Below, piece after piece: positions 32,378 through 40,646 of a stretch of DNA of 64,000 nucleotides. Position 1 is the stretch's first letter. Every line of letters begins with the position of its first letter. The stretch covers positions 2,178,021 to 2,242,020 of the forward strand of contig JAMPDC010000001.1 of the NCBI GenBank assembly GCA_023665865.1. Reading direction: 5' to 3'. Position numbers and translations under genes: made by a program. The DNA is from Staphylococcus sp. (GTDB taxonomy: Bacteria > Bacteroidota > Bacteroidia > Bacteroidales > Muribaculaceae). Under the pieces are notes generated by a model that saw only the letters and a program-made list of their open reading frames with translations, was not told the origin of the DNA and ran no database searches.

Positions 32378-33556
32378 ATGTTTGAAATAGAATTTACAAC
32401 GACAATACTCATACTGTTTTCAATAATAGCGTGTAGCGCGCTATATCTTCTTCTTGGATTCAGACACTACGTTTCATCTGTCGGCTCAAAAGTAAGGAAA
32501 GACGACGAGGCTCCCTATCCAACCGAAACTACGTCATATCCTTCCGTGTCTGTCATCGTATATTCTGAAGATGATGCCGAAAATCTCGAGACACTTCTCC
32601 CTCAGATTCTTGAGCAAGACTATGCCGGGCAGTTTGAAGTCATTGTAGTCAACGACGGTGCCGTATCATCGACAAAAGATGTCATCGCTCGTCTTGAACG
32701 GGAGTATCCGAATCTCTACATGACGTTCACCCCCCTGGAATCCAGGTCTCTTTCACGCAAAAAGCTGGCAATCACCTTAGGTATAAAGGCCGCACGCTAT
32801 GAAGTCGTATTGCTCACCATGGGTAATTGCCGGATCGAGTCCAAAGGCTGGTTGAAAAGCATTGCTCGCCATTTTGTGTATGGCAAAGAAGTGGTCATTG
32901 GCTACGCGACCCCTCTCATCCCTGACGAAGCAGCAAATCCTTGGAAACGCCTGCATGCTTTCGATAGTGTGCGCACAGCCATCGAATATCTTTCATGGGC
33001 TATAGCTGAACGTCCCTATAGAGGTAATTGCCATAATCTCGCTTACAGACGTGCTCTGTTTTTCAAGAATAAAGGTTTTTCACGCACGCTCAATCTGAAA
33101 TATGGCGATGACGATCTCTTCGTGGAAGAAATCGCAACAGGCTCAAATACAGCCGTGGAACTATCCACTGAATCGATTGTAGAAATCTATGAAAATTACC
33201 CGCAATCGGCCCATAGAAATATGAAACTCCGCTATGACTACACAGCAAGACAGTCACACACATGGTCAAGAGTTTTCTTCGGTAGTTGCTCGCTTGCCTG
33301 GTGGGCACTGATCGGGTGCGCGGTAGCTCTGTCAATCATTGGTTGGCCTTCACTTATTCCGCTAATCGTGTCATCGACTATATGGCTTGCCGTGACAATC
33401 ACACTGATGTTTACCTGGCGGAAGACATCACGTCTCCTCGGTTCGCGGTCATTGTTGCTTACTGTACCTTGGTTCATGTCATTTGAACCGGTGTATAATT
33501 TCTATTACCGCATCAAGGGCTTCTTCAAGCGTGGGTCTAATCTTACCTGGAATTAA
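32378..33556 (+). CDS. Membrane glycosyltransferase family 2
   Basis: 392 residues. A membrane helix at the N-terminus (ILILFSIIACSALYLLLGF), then the GT-A domain 50-285: PSVSVIVYSEDDAENLETLL, QFEVIVVNDGAVSS (the Asp pair for nucleotide sugar and metal), and YGDDDLFVEEIA (acceptor/metal Asp). The C-terminus has two or three membrane helices (ALIGCAVALSIIGWPSLIPL, IVSSTIWLAVTITLMF). The layout is that of processive or lipid-linked GT2 enzymes. No partner genes for a defined glycan lie nearby, so the product is unknown. The next gene (folB) begins six bases later. Confidence 0.88.
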   Translation: MFEIEFTTTILILFSIIACSALYLLLGFRHYVSSVGSKVRKDDEAPYPTETTSYPSVSVIVYSEDDAENLETLLPQILEQDYAGQFEVIVVNDGAVSSTKDVIARLEREYPNLYMTFTPLESRSLSRKKLAITLGIKAARYEVVLLTMGNCRIESKGWLKSIARHFVYGKEVVIGYATPLIPDEAANPWKRLHAFDSVRTAIEYLSWAIAERPYRGNCHNLAYRRALFFKNKGFSRTLNLKYGDDDLFVEEIATGSNTAVELSTESIVEIYENYPQSAHRNMKLRYDYTARQSHTWSRVFFGSCSLAWWALIGCAVALSIIGWPSLIPLIVSSTIWLAVTITLMFTWRKTSRLLGSRSLLLTVPWFMSFEPVYNFYYRIKGFFKRGSNLTWN

Positions 33557-33562
33557 GAGGAA

Positions 33563-33916
33563 ATGGAATCCACGATTGAAATCGACCGGCTCAGACTATT
33601 CGCCCATCATGGAGTCTTTGAGTACGAACGCGAAAACGGCAACTTCTTTGAGCTTACCATCAGACTCCGCTATCCTGTTGCAAAAGCTATGGAGAGTGAC
33701 AATATTGATGACACACTCAATTATGCCCTCGCAGTAGAAATAGTCAAGGAAGAGATGCAGACACCATCCCGCCTGCTCGAGCATGCAGTAGGGAGAATCC
33801 ATGCGAGATTAATGGATAGATTTCCTGAGATCTCAGGCGGAATGATCTCTTTGACAAAACTAAATCCCCCGATCCCGGAGCAAATTGCCGGTGTCACAGT
33901 GAAAATAGAATGGTAA
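33563..33916 (+). CDS. folB: Dihydroneopterin aldolase
   Basis: 117 residues. Folate pathway enzyme cutting 7,8-dihydroneopterin to hydroxymethyl-dihydropterin. The whole domain is present: IEIDRLRLFAHHGVFEYERE (with the conserved HHG), a strand-helix with DDTLNYALAVEIVKEEM (Tyr and Glu around the pterin site), PSRLLEHAVGRIHARLM and KLNPPIPEQIAGVTVKIEW at the end. Length is normal. It follows the glycosyltransferase by six bases, probably only by co-transcription. Confidence 0.93.
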   Translation: MESTIEIDRLRLFAHHGVFEYERENGNFFELTIRLRYPVAKAMESDNIDDTLNYALAVEIVKEEMQTPSRLLEHAVGRIHARLMDRFPEISGGMISLTKLNPPIPEQIAGVTVKIEW

Positions 33917-33974
33917 CATTCACTCCCATTCCAAATTTCAGTAAAATATTACTTAAAATTACCATACATAGATT

Positions 33975-35264
33975 ATGTCAACTCCGATACTTCTTCTGAC
34001 AGGTTATCTCGGTAGTGGAAAGACCACTCTTGTCAACCATATCCTCACTAATGAACGTGGCATACGCTTCGCTGTAATTGTCAATGACATCGGTGAAGTC
34101 AATATTGATGCTGACCTGATCCAGAGAGGCGGCATAGTTGACACCAAAGACGACTCACTCGTTGCACTTCAGAACGGATGCATTTGCTGCACCTTGAAAA
34201 TGGATCTTGTCAAGCAGATTGACGATATCCTTTCAATGGGCAAGTTTGACTATATTGTCATCGAGGCAAGCGGCATATGCGAGCCTGCCCCCATTGCACA
34301 GACAATATGCTCAATCCCCCAGATGGGAGCGGATTACATGAAGCATGGGATGCCGCAACTCGATTGTATTGTCACAGTTGTTGATGCTCTCCGCATGCAA
34401 GACGAATTCAACTGCGGTGAAATCCTCACGGCTGAGAAGCATGATGAGGAAGATATAGCCAATCTTGTCATCGAGCAGATTGAATTCTGCAACATTGTTG
34501 TCCTTAATAAAGTATCCGAAGTCACGCCGAAAGAGAAAGAGCGCATACGAACCATCATCGCCACTCTCAATCCCGGTGCGCGCATCGTGGAGTGTGATTA
34601 TGCAAATGTAGATATCGAAAGTCTGATCAACACCCATCTTTTCAATTTCACTAAAGTTGCCACATCGGCAGCCTGGGTTCAGGAAATCGAAAAGCCGATG
34701 GAAGAAATCGAGAAGGAGGAACATGAGCATGAGTCTCATCATCACCATGAGCATCATGAGCATGATCATCATCACCATGACGAGGAGGAGTGTGGACATC
34801 ATCACGACCACCATCATCATGAGCATGATGAGAATTGCACATGCGGCTGCCATCATCACCACCACCATCATCACGATGGTGAAGGCGAAGCTGAGGAATA
34901 TGGCATCGGAACTTTTGTTTACTTCCGCCGTCCCGGTTTTGATCTGAACAAATTTGACTATTTCGCTGCCAACAAATGGCCTAAGAATATCATCCGCTCA
35001 AAAGGCATCTGCTATTTCGGCACCAATCCTGACATGTCATATCTATTCGAGTCAGCAGGCCGGCAGAAGCAGCTGAAAGAAGCCGGCATGTGGTTTGCGA
35101 CAGCTCCCGAGGATGAACTCAAGGAACTCGTGGAGCAAGACCCTTCTATCATGCGAGACTGGGATCCGGATTATGGCGACCGCATGATAAAGCTTGTCTT
35201 CATCGGACAGAATCTCGACCGCAAAGCCATCACCAAAGCCCTTGATTCTTGCCTTGACCTATGA
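33975..35264 (+). CDS. CobW/COG0523 G3E-family GTPase with histidine-rich metal-binding insert
   Basis: 429 residues. P-loop LLTGYLGSGKTTLVNHIL (residues 6-23), the metal motif GCICCTL (CxCC, about 71-77), switch-like VIEASGICEPAPIAQ, and G4 LNKVSEV in which the usual Asp of NKxD is Ser. Residues about 250-300 form an extreme His/Glu/Asp-rich segment with several Cys, joining the GTPase to a C-terminal CobW_C domain (from about 305, IGTFVYFRRPGFDLNKFDYF). Such proteins deliver zinc, cobalt or nickel to target enzymes. The DNA under the insert is a CAT/CAC repeat tract (34730-34880). The last four bases overlap the ABC-F gene. Confidence 0.92.
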   Translation: MSTPILLLTGYLGSGKTTLVNHILTNERGIRFAVIVNDIGEVNIDADLIQRGGIVDTKDDSLVALQNGCICCTLKMDLVKQIDDILSMGKFDYIVIEASGICEPAPIAQTICSIPQMGADYMKHGMPQLDCIVTVVDALRMQDEFNCGEILTAEKHDEEDIANLVIEQIEFCNIVVLNKVSEVTPKEKERIRTIIATLNPGARIVECDYANVDIESLINTHLFNFTKVATSAAWVQEIEKPMEEIEKEEHEHESHHHHEHHEHDHHHHDEEECGHHHDHHHHEHDENCTCGCHHHHHHHHDGEGEAEEYGIGTFVYFRRPGFDLNKFDYFAANKWPKNIIRSKGICYFGTNPDMSYLFESAGRQKQLKEAGMWFATAPEDELKELVEQDPSIMRDWDPDYGDRMIKLVFIGQNLDRKAITKALDSCLDL

Positions 35265-37048
35265 AGCCCTATCTGCAAGTCGAGGAACTGACCAAGAGTT
35301 ATGGCGACCGCATGCTCTTCGATTCTGTCACCTTTGGAGTCAATGAAGGTGATAAAATCGGTCTGATTGCCAAAAACGGCACCGGAAAATCAACATTATT
35401 GCGCATACTGTCGGGAGCGGAAGCCCCCGACAGTGGCTCAGTCACATTCAGAAGCGGTCTGAAAGTGGGATTTCTCGCTCAATTACCGGAATTTACCGAA
35501 GGGAAATCAATCCTTGAGAATCTTGTCCTCACAGTCAAGCCGGAAGAACATGAGGAATGGGGACATGAAGACCGCATAAAGCAGATGTTATACCAACTCG
35601 GAATTGACAATCCGGATCAGTTGGTTGACCATCTTTCCGGCGGACAGATCAAGCGTGTGGCTCTTGCACAGGTGCTTCTGGCAAACCCTGACTTGCTGAT
35701 TCTCGACGAGCCGACCAACCATCTTGATCTCGAAACCGTCGAATGGCTTGAAAATTATCTCACCCGTCAGCGGATGACACTGCTGATGGTCACTCATGAC
35801 CGATATTTTCTCGACCGCGTCTGCAACAAGATCATAGAGCTCGACATGCAGCAGATCTTTACCTACGAGGGTAACTTTGACATGTATCTGCGCCGTCGAG
35901 CCGAGCGCATAGAGGCAATGACAAGCGAGCTTGCCAAGGTCAAGAATACTCTACGCAAAGAACAGGAATGGATGCGCCGGCAGCCTCAGGCGAGAGCCGG
36001 TAAGGCACGCTATCGCATCAATGCGTTCTATGACTTGAAAGAACGCTCAAAGGTCAATCTCTCCGAACGGCAGATTGATCCTACAGAAATAAAGTCATCC
36101 TATATCGGATCGAAAATTTTTGAAGCAGAAGGAATATCCAAGCGCTTCGGCGAGAAAATTATCCTTGATGATTTCACCTATACTTTCGCCCGCTACGAAA
36201 AACTGGGTATAATCGGAGGTAACGGAGTCGGAAAATCGACTTTTGTGAAGATGCTTCAGGGACTTGTGGCGCCGGACAGTGGAGATTGGAATGTCGGCGA
36301 GACCGTCCGATTCGGCTACTATTCCCAAGAAGGTCTCAAATTGCCCGAAGGGAAAAAGGTAATTGACGCTATCACAGACATCACGGAAGACATTGTTGTC
36401 AACGGGACGACCCACTACTCTCCCATGCAGTTTCTCAACCGTTTTCTCTTCTCGCCGGCCGATCAGCAGAAATATATCTCGACCCTGAGCGGCGGAGAGA
36501 TGCGTCGTCTCAATCTCGCAGCAGTTCTCATCACACAACCCAACTTCCTCATACTCGACGAGCCGACAAATGATCTTGACATCATGACTCTCGGCATACT
36601 CGAAGACTACTTGAGAGAATTCAAGGGATGTGTCATTGTCATTTCTCACGACCGATTTTTTCTTGACTCAATAGTCGATCATCTCTTTGTGATGGAGGGC
36701 AACGGAGTAATCAAGGATTTCCCCGGAAATTACAGCGACTATCGTGCCTATCTCAAGGAAGTGAAGGCAGAACAACAGAAGGTGACCAAGACTGAGACCG
36801 CGCAGCCACAGACATCGCGGCGCGAAAAAGAGCGTCCACAAAGGCTGACTTTCAAGGAGAAGAAAGAATTGGAGGCTCTGACAGCCGAAATAGAAGAATT
36901 GACGCGCGAGAAGAATGAACTTGAAGCCCTCTTCAATTCAGGCGCTCAAATTCCTGAGATTGCCGAAAAAGCCAAACGCTACAGTGATCTGAAAGAGATC
37001 CTGGACGAAAAAGAATTTCGTTGGCTTGAGCTTTCCGAAAAAGAATAG
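35261..37048 (+). CDS. ABC-F family ATPase, Uup-like
   Basis: 595 residues, soluble, with two ATP-binding cassettes and no membrane part. Walker A motifs: GLIAKNGTGKST and GIIGGNGVGKST. Signatures: LSGGQIKRVALAQ and LSGGEMRRLNLAA. Walker B: LLILDEPTNHLDLE and FLILDEPTNDLDIM. A charged linker (about 205-260) lies between cassettes. The last 75 residues are a coiled coil (KEKKELEALTAEIEELTREK) as in Uup, which acts on branched DNA or ribosomes. ABC-F proteins work at the ribosomal E site or in DNA repair; Uup-type is preferred here because of the C-terminal coil. Overlaps the upstream GTPase (ATGA). Confidence 0.92.
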   Translation: MKPYLQVEELTKSYGDRMLFDSVTFGVNEGDKIGLIAKNGTGKSTLLRILSGAEAPDSGSVTFRSGLKVGFLAQLPEFTEGKSILENLVLTVKPEEHEEWGHEDRIKQMLYQLGIDNPDQLVDHLSGGQIKRVALAQVLLANPDLLILDEPTNHLDLETVEWLENYLTRQRMTLLMVTHDRYFLDRVCNKIIELDMQQIFTYEGNFDMYLRRRAERIEAMTSELAKVKNTLRKEQEWMRRQPQARAGKARYRINAFYDLKERSKVNLSERQIDPTEIKSSYIGSKIFEAEGISKRFGEKIILDDFTYTFARYEKLGIIGGNGVGKSTFVKMLQGLVAPDSGDWNVGETVRFGYYSQEGLKLPEGKKVIDAITDITEDIVVNGTTHYSPMQFLNRFLFSPADQQKYISTLSGGEMRRLNLAAVLITQPNFLILDEPTNDLDIMTLGILEDYLREFKGCVIVISHDRFFLDSIVDHLFVMEGNGVIKDFPGNYSDYRAYLKEVKAEQQKVTKTETAQPQTSRREKERPQRLTFKEKKELEALTAEIEELTREKNELEALFNSGAQIPEIAEKAKRYSDLKEILDEKEFRWLELSEKE

Positions 37049-37055
37049 ACGTTTT

Positions 37056-37328
37056 TCAAGGATTATAGAGATCCGGATTGAAAAAATCGGCAATATCGCG
37101 TGCATTTTCCAATGCCCTTACTGCCGGGCTATCGGGATTTAGAAACGATGCTTTCGCATAGTCGCCCGTTGCACCCTGACGATCGCCCATGCGCCACCGT
37201 AATTTTCCCCGGTCAAATAGAAGCACATCATTATCAGGAGCATCTATAATCAAGGAGTCTAAAACTTTTAGTGCTTCTTGAAAGCGATTATCGGCAATTA
37301 ATTGTTTATAATTTTGTGTAATAGCCAT
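37056..37328 (-). CDS. Small TPR protein
   Basis: 90 residues from the ATG at 37328. A longer reading upstream has no Met-rich start and would cover the divergent promoter. Two TPR-like helix pairs are visible: YKQLIADNRFQEALKVLDSL and LFDRGKLRWRMGDRQGATGD, then YAKASFLNPDS. Cytoplasmic, no signal. A protein-protein adapter by family; no partner is apparent. It ends seven bases from the convergent stop of the ABC-F gene. Confidence 0.8.
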   Translation of the reverse strand: MAITQNYKQLIADNRFQEALKVLDSLIIDAPDNDVLLFDRGKLRWRMGDRQGATGDYAKASFLNPDSPAVRALENARDIADFFNPDLYNP

Positions 37329-37336
37329 TAATTGTA

Positions 37337-37359
37337 TATTTTTGGTAAATGCAAAACTA
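37337..37359. promoter_or_regulatory. Face-to-face -7 boxes of the TPR and phosphatase genes
   Basis: Plus strand TATTTTTG (37337-37344) points right to the phosphatase at 37381; minus strand TAGTTTTG (37359-37352) points left to the TPR gene at 37328. The two boxes are separated by seven bases and oppose each other, so polymerases could not occupy both at once. Confidence 0.5.
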
Positions 37360-37380
37360 CTAAAAAGAATTCTTACCACA

Positions 37381-38646
37381 ATGAAGAGACTCAAAATTTC
37401 GCTCATACTCCTGGTGCTGACTGTGATTTCGTCGCAGGCTGCCGATCCCACAAGCACCGACTATACTTTTTATGAATGTCAAGGCTCGGCAGTTCCCTAT
37501 CCCACACGAACCGTAAAGGATCTTGCTTATCCCGATTCGCTGACTCCGGTCTATATCAATCATGTCGGGCGACACGGGGCGAGGTTTCTCTCTTCGTCAA
37601 AATATACCAAATCGCTCCTCCGAGCGCTTCATAAGGCCGACAGTCTCCGCACAATCACCCCGATGGGCAAGGAACTCATCACTATATGCAAGTTTGTCGA
37701 GGAGCGCGTAGCCGGACGTTGGGGCGCTCTTGATTCTCTCGGCATGGCCGAGCAGCGTGCGATAGCATCAAGAGCTCATGCCGCTTTCCGACCGCTGTTT
37801 GTCAATCAGAAGATCAACGCTATTTCGTCTTATATACCACGTTGTGTCATGTCGATGGATGAATTCACCCATCAGTTGACGAGACTTGACAACAAGATTG
37901 AGATATACACTTCATCCGGGCGTCAGAATTCACCTCTCATGCGTCCATGGGAGGACGACAAGGATTATATAGCCTTCTCCGACAGCGACCTCTGGCGTAA
38001 GGTCTATGATGAATACAGCGAACGGGAGCTTCCGCAAGCTGTAGCGCTCAGGGCTCTCGGCTCAAACTATCCGTTTGTTGGCGACGAAGCGAAGGATGTC
38101 AGCATGAGCATATATAAAGTGTTGGCCGGATGTGCTGCAATGTCGATAAATGTCGATTTACAGAAATTTTTCTCAAAAGCTGAGATCAATGCCCTTTGGC
38201 GTGTCGAAAACATGCACCATTACCTGACACATTCAGCTTCGACACTCTCAAGCGCGGCTCCGGACTTAGCTGTGAGATTGCTGAATGAATTGATCAAAAC
38301 AATGGACGAGGCTGTTGACGGGACAAATCCATATAGTGTCATGCTCCGTTTCGGCCATGCAGAAACACTTATGCCGATTTTGGCTCTGATGCATCTGCCC
38401 GGTTGCTATTATATCACTAACTATTTCGACACGGTAGCCCTCCACTGGAGAGACTTTTATGTGATACCAATGGCTGCCAACCTGCAAATGATACTGTTTA
38501 AGTCTGAATCAGGGAAATATTACGTGCGCACGGATCTCAATGAAACTCCGGTCCCATTGATCCCGGGACGAAGCACAATCTATACCCCCTGGGAAGCAGC
38601 TAAAGAATATCTCACCCGCTGTCTCCCGCAGCACTTGCAGATTTAG
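37381..38646 (+). CDS. Histidine-type phosphatase, MINPP-like (phytase type)
   Basis: 421 residues from the ATG at 37381 (signal peptide to about 20, SSQAA), so periplasmic or outer-envelope. Catalytic RHGAR at 64-68 with His65 as nucleophile, and the proton-donor motif GHAE at 325-328. HAE in place of HD is the mark of multiple inositol polyphosphate phosphatases, and a characterised Bacteroides MINPP (BtMinpp) is of this kind. Likely releases phosphate from phytate. The four conserved Cys of animal MINPP are not all present. The gene is divergent from the TPR gene, and a terminator follows. Confidence 0.88.
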   Translation: MKRLKISLILLVLTVISSQAADPTSTDYTFYECQGSAVPYPTRTVKDLAYPDSLTPVYINHVGRHGARFLSSSKYTKSLLRALHKADSLRTITPMGKELITICKFVEERVAGRWGALDSLGMAEQRAIASRAHAAFRPLFVNQKINAISSYIPRCVMSMDEFTHQLTRLDNKIEIYTSSGRQNSPLMRPWEDDKDYIAFSDSDLWRKVYDEYSERELPQAVALRALGSNYPFVGDEAKDVSMSIYKVLAGCAAMSINVDLQKFFSKAEINALWRVENMHHYLTHSASTLSSAAPDLAVRLLNELIKTMDEAVDGTNPYSVMLRFGHAETLMPILALMHLPGCYYITNYFDTVALHWRDFYVIPMAANLQMILFKSESGKYYVRTDLNETPVPLIPGRSTIYTPWEAAKEYLTRCLPQHLQI

Positions 38647-38673
38647 CCGTACCATACAACTTAATGATATAAC

Positions 38674-38729
38674 AGAAGGAGAAACCGGGATTTCAAATAT
38701 TCCTGATTTCTCCTTCTTTGTATTTTTTG
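38674..38729 (+). terminator. Terminator after the MINPP-like gene
   Basis: AGAAGGAGAAA (38674-38684) pairs with TTTCTCCTTCT (38707-38717), 11 pairs, then TTGTATTTTTT. It lies between convergent genes and could serve both. Confidence 0.85.
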
Positions 38730-38743
38730 ATATATACCTCTCT

Positions 38744-39706
38744 CTATTCCCGAGGTGGTTTCTGTGACTTTTGTGGTTTTATTTTCAAGCGGTCAAAGCC
38801 ATTACCATAAACGCTCATGACATTTGATGTAGTCACATAGGCCATCGGATCCACCTCATGGACTATCTTTAAGATACTATAGACATCTCCCTTGCGACAC
38901 CACACGAGCATCAGCTTCTTCGCATCGCCGGTCCAATAGCCTTCAGCGTCCCAAATCGTGGCGCCGCGACCGGTTTCATGAGTGATCCTGTAGGCTACTT
39001 CTTTCCATTTTTCAGACAGAATTATAAACTGTATCGTCTGCTTTCCTTGCGCGATATATTTATCAGCCAACACCGAATATAGGACTATAGTCATAAGTCC
39101 GAAAAGGATCGTCTGGGTTCTTGCCTGGATACGGGCCTCCATGTCACCGTCAAATGGAAGGAAAAACGAAAGCGCGACAATGGATACGTCAATTATCATC
39201 ATCACTCGTCCCATGCTGACGTTGCTTATATGCTCCATGATAGCCGCAACGATGTCCGTCCCTCCGGTAGTCCCGTGATGGCTATAATATATACCTATGC
39301 CAAGGCCAAGCAACACTCCTCCCATCATCACACTCATAGGCGTGCTGGTGACAAGCGGAGGATGTGATGTGAAATATCCTTCCACAGCACCGATGAGAAG
39401 CGAGAGCAAGGTAGTCCCGAATATTGTTCTGAGCACGAAACTCCGGCCAAGATATTTGAAACCACACAGGAGTAAAAAGATATTGGTTCCATACATCACA
39501 ACCGCTACCGGCACAAGACCTCCAGTGGCATAGTAAATCAATGTACTAAAACCGGCCATACCACCAATGACGACATGATGCGGAAGTATAAAAACCGTGA
39601 AGCCAATGGCATAGATAACAATACCGACCACGATGGCAAACCAATCGCGCAGATCATTTCCAAATGAGAACCGATATGACGGTTTCTTTGTGTTTGTCTT
39701 TTCCAT
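38744..39706 (-). CDS. YitT-family membrane protein
   Basis: 320 residues from the ATG at 39706; an earlier in-frame ATG at 39769 would include the promoter. Five or more hydrophobic helices in the first 200 residues (FAIVVGIVIYAIGFTVFILP, then GGMAGFSTLIYYATGG, FGTTLLSLLIGAVEGYF, MMGGVLLGLGIGIYY), with the YitT signature GIGIYYSHHGTTGGTDIVAAI at about 148-168. The C-terminal 110 residues are the soluble DUF2179 domain (KQTIQFIILSEKWKEVA, KLMLVWCRKGDVYSILKIVH). Members are inner-membrane proteins of unknown transport role. It carries its own -7 box. Confidence 0.92.
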   Translation of the reverse strand: MEKTNTKKPSYRFSFGNDLRDWFAIVVGIVIYAIGFTVFILPHHVVIGGMAGFSTLIYYATGGLVPVAVVMYGTNIFLLLCGFKYLGRSFVLRTIFGTTLLSLLIGAVEGYFTSHPPLVTSTPMSVMMGGVLLGLGIGIYYSHHGTTGGTDIVAAIMEHISNVSMGRVMMIIDVSIVALSFFLPFDGDMEARIQARTQTILFGLMTIVLYSVLADKYIAQGKQTIQFIILSEKWKEVAYRITHETGRGATIWDAEGYWTGDAKKLMLVWCRKGDVYSILKIVHEVDPMAYVTTSNVMSVYGNGFDRLKIKPQKSQKPPRE

Positions 39707-39729
39707 TTGATAATAGAGATAGATATAGA

Positions 39730-39737
39730 CAAAGTTA
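39730..39737 (-). promoter_or_regulatory. -7 box of the YitT gene
   Basis: TAACTTTG on the minus strand, 24 bases before the ATG at 39706. No -33 TTTG at the expected distance. Confidence 0.5.
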
Positions 39738-39860
39738 CTTCTTTTTTCGTTAGATAAATAGCATTTCACCGCATTTCTTGAAGAAATTTAACAATGATAA
39801 AACGAACCATAGATAGCTGTGAGCGTTTTAAGAGTATAATGAATTTAAAATCTCAAGACT

Positions 39861-40439
39861 ATGATTTATACACTTCCTGATTTACCGTATGCGACAGACG
39901 CGTTAGCACCCTCCATCTCAAAAGAGACGGTTGACTATCACTATGGCAAACATGAAAAGACATATATCGACAATCTTAACCGTCTGATAAAAGATACCGA
40001 ATATGAGGATATGGAACTTGAAGAAATTATAACCTCTGCTTCAGGTCCGATCTTCAACAATGCCTCCCAGGCATGGAACCATATCTTCTATTTCTTCACT
40101 TTCTCTCCTGATGGCGCACATGAACCTGACGGACATCTCCGCAAGGCGATTGACGAACAGTTTGGCTCTTTCGATCAATTCAAAAAAGAATTTGAAGACG
40201 CAGGTGCCGCAATCTTCGGTTCCGGATGGGTATGGCTGTCAAAAGACGAGAACGGGAAGCTCTTCATTACGCAGACTTCAAATGCAGGCAATCCTCTTTG
40301 TGAGGGATTGACACCACTGCTCGTATTTGATGTCTGGGAGCATGCCTACTATATTGACTACAGAAACCGACGTCTTGATGCTCTGAAAGAGTTATGGAAG
40401 ATCGTCGACTGGGATATTGTGGCAAGCCGCTATATCTAA
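39861..40439 (+). CDS. sodB: Superoxide dismutase, Fe/Mn type
   Basis: 192 residues, cytoplasmic. Dismutates superoxide to peroxide and oxygen. The family's four metal ligands are seen: first His in VDYHYGKHEKTYIDNLN (His27), second in NASQAWNHIFYF, then Asp and His in VFDVWEHAYYIDYRNRR near the end. The second-sphere FGSGWVWL is present. Sequence style (AGAAIFGSGWVWL) fits the iron or cambialistic enzymes of anaerobic Bacteroidales, but metal use cannot be read for sure. Single gene with its own terminator. Confidence 0.95.
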   Translation: MIYTLPDLPYATDALAPSISKETVDYHYGKHEKTYIDNLNRLIKDTEYEDMELEEIITSASGPIFNNASQAWNHIFYFFTFSPDGAHEPDGHLRKAIDEQFGSFDQFKKEFEDAGAAIFGSGWVWLSKDENGKLFITQTSNAGNPLCEGLTPLLVFDVWEHAYYIDYRNRRLDALKELWKIVDWDIVASRYI

Positions 40440-40528
40440 ATCCGGCAATAGTAATAAAAGAACAAAATACAATAAAGAAAGTATAACAAATAACGAATAG
40501 CACTATAAGCATAATGTGATGAATGGAG

Positions 40529-40560
40529 AGAGAGGCTGTCGTGAGACACCCTCTCTTTTT
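40529..40560 (+). terminator. Terminator of sodB
   Basis: AGAGAGGCTGTC (40529-40540) pairs with GACACCCTCTCT (40545-40556) with one mismatch, loop of four, then TTTTT. Shares the ACACCCTC core with the hairpins at 10507 and 28128. Confidence 0.85.
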
Positions 40561-40574
40561 CGTATCCATTAAAC

Positions 40575-40622
40575 CAAAAATCCCCCGCTGTTCCGAAAAA
40601 AATATCCGGTATAGCGGGGGAT
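40575..40622 (-). terminator. Terminator of the C1 peptidase
   Basis: ATCCCCCGCT (40580-40589) pairs with AGCGGGGGAT (40613-40622); on the minus strand the stem is followed by TTTTTGG. Loop of 23 bases. It ends the peptidase transcript from the right. Confidence 0.85.
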
Positions 40623-40646
40623 CTTAGGTTTAGGCTACTTAATTTC

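Noticed and set aside
34311..34874. Minus-strand open frame rich in Met/Val opposite the His-rich insert
   Set aside because: An artefact of the CAT/CAC repeat read in reverse; the plus-strand GTPase is certain.
34730..34880. CAT/CAC repeat tract taken as a possible non-coding repeat or array
   Set aside because: It stays in frame and encodes the His-rich metal-binding insert of the G3E GTPase; units are irregular, so it is not CRISPR-like.
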